Source: Lactuca virosa (lineage: Eukaryota > Streptophyta > Magnoliopsida > Asterales > Asteraceae). Taken from it: DNA of 64,000 nucleotides. Made by a program: the position numbers and the translations under genes. Below, one piece after another: positions 62,004 to 64,000 of this stretch. The notes under the pieces are model-generated. The model had not been told where the DNA came from, searched no databases, and saw only the letters and a list, made by a program, of their open reading frames with translations. The stretch is taken from NCBI GenBank assembly GCA_928212115.1, contig CAKMRJ010005523.1:241933114-241997113 (forward strand), written 5' to 3'. Position 1 is the stretch's first letter. Every line of letters starts with the position of its first letter.

Positions 62004-62490
62004 AGAGTTATTAATACAAAATTTGTAAGAGGGAATTATACAAAATAATACCGACGAACTATTTATCATAAAAAATATTTCATCACATTATGATAAACTT
62101 GACAAGATTTTGTAATGACATGGTTTTTAAAAATTAATTATAATTTTAGTTAAATTTATAATAGTTCATAATATTTGTAAAAACTTAAATAATTTTTTCT
62201 TCTATGCCAACTAATGACAAAGGAAATAATTCATTCTTAGATTGTTTTTTTGTTGTTTTAAAGGAAGTAATTAATTTTTATATTGTTTATTTGTTGTTTT
62301 AATGGTTTGAAGTATATCATAATTCTATAAGGTTTAGGTTGTAAATGTGAATATCTTTAATTAAGTTGTTTCAAATATAAAATTAATGATTACCTAATTT
62401 GAAAAGTCATCAATATTCATTTTCTTAAAAGTTAAAGGATCGTGTGAGTTAACATTTGTCTATATAATGTCAAGAAATTGAGAACTAATA
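61180..62490. other. Host intergenic DNA between LTR F and the peptide genes
   Basis: AT-rich, with no gene recognised. It contains a (CT)n(TA)n microsatellite at 61929-61996. From about 62302 onwards it is the promoter region of the first peptide gene and is duplicated at 63504. Confidence 0.55.
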
Positions 62491-62498
62491 ATATATAG
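62491..62498 (+). promoter_or_regulatory. TATA box of peptide gene copy 1
   Basis: ATATATAG about 60 bp upstream of the ATG. The same sequence and spacing occur in copy 2 (about 63694-63701). Confidence 0.6.
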
Positions 62499-62558
62499 AC
62501 AAAAAACTTCACGTCCCCAACACATTGATTATTTGACTAAGTTCATACAAAATCGAGA

Positions 62559-63373
62559 ATGAAGAGAACATTCCTTATGTGCTTTTTGCTTTTTGTTGCA
62601 GGTGAGCATTCTTTCTGTATGTACATAAGTCACTTCCACAATGGTCTCAAATTTTTTTTAATGAATAAAATAAAAGGATTAGGTGAGATTAGAAGGGAAA
62701 AACGTGTTCCCATTTTTTTTATGGAATGAAAGGAAAGGATTACTAACCCCACCCTCCCCCCCCCCCCCTCCCACTCACTCAAAATTATCCATCTAATTTT
62801 GCGATGATTATGAGGGAAAGCAAAATAAAAATCTTCCTTTTAATTTACTTGAAGCTCGAGAACACAATACACGATTGGTATTTTTTTTTGCCTTCCATTC
62901 TCTTTTTAACTTTCATTTTTTGTAATTTTAAAATTCAAGAAGAGGATGCTTATGTATCCTATGAAACAACACTTGTATTGGAATTAGCATGCAAGCAATT
63001 TACTGAATAATCCAGGGTATTTTAGGGCACTCTCATAAGGGGTTCTCGATATATATATATATTATATATATATATATATATATATCTATATCTATATATA
63101 TATATATATTATATATTATAGAATATATATATATATATATATATAATATGAATTAACATCTACCTTTTCTTTTTAATTTATGTCTCAGGTTTGAAGGACG
63201 TGACTTCGTATTCACAAGATTCGGTTCCACCAGAATGTAACAGTTCTATAGATTGCTTTCATCGTTGTGGAATTCTTGGGTCTCATGTTTGTAAAAATCA
63301 TCAATGTGTTTGTCTAAGTAATGGTGAACAAAAGCGCCTACGCCCACATGTGAAAATCGATAAAAATGTATAA
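62559..63373 (+). CDS. Secreted defensin-like cysteine-rich peptide, copy 1 (two exons)
   Basis: Exon 1 is 62559-62601, exon 2 is 63189-63373, with a GT-AG intron of 587 bp (62602-63188) in phase 1 inside a Gly codon. The product is 75 residues. Exon 1 encodes a hydrophobic signal peptide (MKRTFLMCFLLFVAG). Exon 2 encodes the mature peptide with six cysteines spaced C-x5-C-x3-C-x7-C-x4-C-x1-C and a basic tail (KRLRPHVKIDKNV). This one-intron layout after the signal peptide, and the CxC end, are typical of plant defensin-like (LCR/DEFL) and nodulin-type peptides. The exact family and target are unknown; roles in defence or reproduction are known for relatives. The intron holds a poly-C tract (62749-62771) and a TA microsatellite (63049-63145). 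Confidence 0.7.
63049..63145. repeat. TA microsatellite in the peptide-gene intron
   Basis: Interrupted (TA)n, 44 bp before the 3' splice site. Confidence 0.92.
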
Positions 63374-63693
63374 GAATAATGTCAAAATGCAATATCAAGC
63401 GAAAAACAAAATTAATGATTAATATGAACTCTTTGAATTCTGCAACTTGAATCTTTTTTATCCGGACATATCTATGTATAAACAAACTAATGTTATATAT
63501 TTATATGGTTTGATGTATATCATAGTTCTATAAGGTTTAGGTTGTAAATGTGAATATCTTTAATTAATTTGTTGTAAATATAAAATTAATGATTACTTAA
63601 TTTGAAAAGTCATCAATATTCATTTTCTTAAAATTTAAAGGACGGTGTCAGCTAACATTTGTCAATATAATGTCAAGAAATTGAGAACTAATA
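63374..63693. other. Spacer and duplicated promoter between the two peptide genes
   Basis: 3' flank of copy 1. From 63504 the sequence repeats 62302 onwards at an offset of about 1.2 kb, with a high match through the promoter. Confidence 0.75.
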
Positions 63694-63759
63694 ATATATA
63701 GACACACAATTGCACATCCCGGCACATTGGTTATTTGACTTAATTCATAGAAATCGAGA

Positions 63760-64000
63760 ATGAAGAGAACATTCCTTGTGATCTTTTTGCTTTTTGTAGC
63801 AGGTGAGCAATTCTTTCACTATGAAGAGAACATTCCTTGTCAGCAATTCTTTCTGTATGTACACAAGTCACTTTCATTATGGTCACAATTTTTTTTAATG
63901 AATAAAATAAAAGGATTAGATGAGATTAGAAGGGAAAAACTTGTTCCCAATTATTTTTATGGAATGAAAGGAAAGGATTACTACCCCCCCGCCCCCCCTC
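63760..64000 (+). CDS. Defensin-like peptide gene copy 2, exon 1 and start of intron (partial)
   Basis: Exon 1 (63760-63802) encodes MKRTFLVIFLLFVAG, two residues different from copy 1, followed by GTGAGC. The intron runs off the window, so the cysteine region is unseen. Its intron contains a 20-bp repeat of the exon start (63821-63840), a local duplication. The tandem arrangement is usual for this class of gene. Confidence 0.65.
   Translation, partial: MKRTFLVIFLLFVAGEQFFHYEENIPCQQFFLYVHKSLSLWSQFFLMNKIKGLDEIRREKLVPNYFYGMKGKDYYPPAPP

Noticed and set aside
62804..63010. ORF of 68 codons inside the peptide-gene intron
   Set aside because: No recognisable domain, lies wholly in the intron of a better supported gene, and is AT-rich chance reading.

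Overview
The window is plant nuclear DNA, from a eudicot with many LTR retrotransposons. An Asteraceae genome such as lettuce is my best guess: the third ORF of the two copia elements has an N-terminal domain that I associate with Asteraceae copia elements. That assignment is inference. About 95% of the window (1-61179) is LTR retrotransposons nested inside one another. Only the last 2.8 kb looks like host sequence, and it carries a tandem pair of small secreted cysteine-rich (defensin-like) peptide genes.

The nest can be unpicked from LTR ends (TG...CA), primer-binding sites complementary to initiator tRNA-Met, and target-site duplications (TSDs). The outermost element F has its 5' LTR at 58169-61179 and its leader in pieces at 11624-12731, 15639-16890 and 57102-58168. 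Into that leader went: element E (PBS 9408, LTR 9424-11623), itself split at 7855 by LTR D and then by element C; a solo gypsy LTR G (12732-15638, TSD GTCAT), which holds a solo copia LTR (14197-14517); and gypsy B (16891-57101, TSD CGTCT/TGTCT). Gypsy A (17402-49941, TSD CATAG) sits in the 3' LTR of B. Copia 1 (18973-31576, + strand) sits in the 3' LTR of A. Copia 2 (36080-48444, - strand, TSD CTATA) sits in the leader of A. Every gypsy body with readable internal sequence (A, B, C, E, F) points to the minus strand.

Coding capacity is decayed throughout. A and B are chromodomain gypsy elements; A has lost everything between mid-RT and the integrase tail. Copia 1 has almost identical LTRs but no protease active site. 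Copia 2 keeps its protease, RT and RNase H motifs but has frameshifts and nonsense codons. Both copia elements carry a long third ORF (ORF3) between pol and the 3' LTR, with an N-terminal domain shared in type, a basic nuclear-localisation-like cluster, a coiled coil and a C-terminal domain. Each ORF3 is preceded by its own TATAAAAGG box and a leader that looks like that of a plant gene.

The most interesting signals are: ORF3 as a possible separate transcription unit inside copia elements; short GC-rich palindromes, different in each LTR family, arrayed just upstream of the LTR TATA box in most of the LTRs, with the same GTTTACGGCCGTAAAC palindrome in unrelated gypsy and copia elements; and a motif of about 30 nt containing CACAACCAAACAAGGAAC, repeated in gypsy LTRs and leaders across the whole nest.
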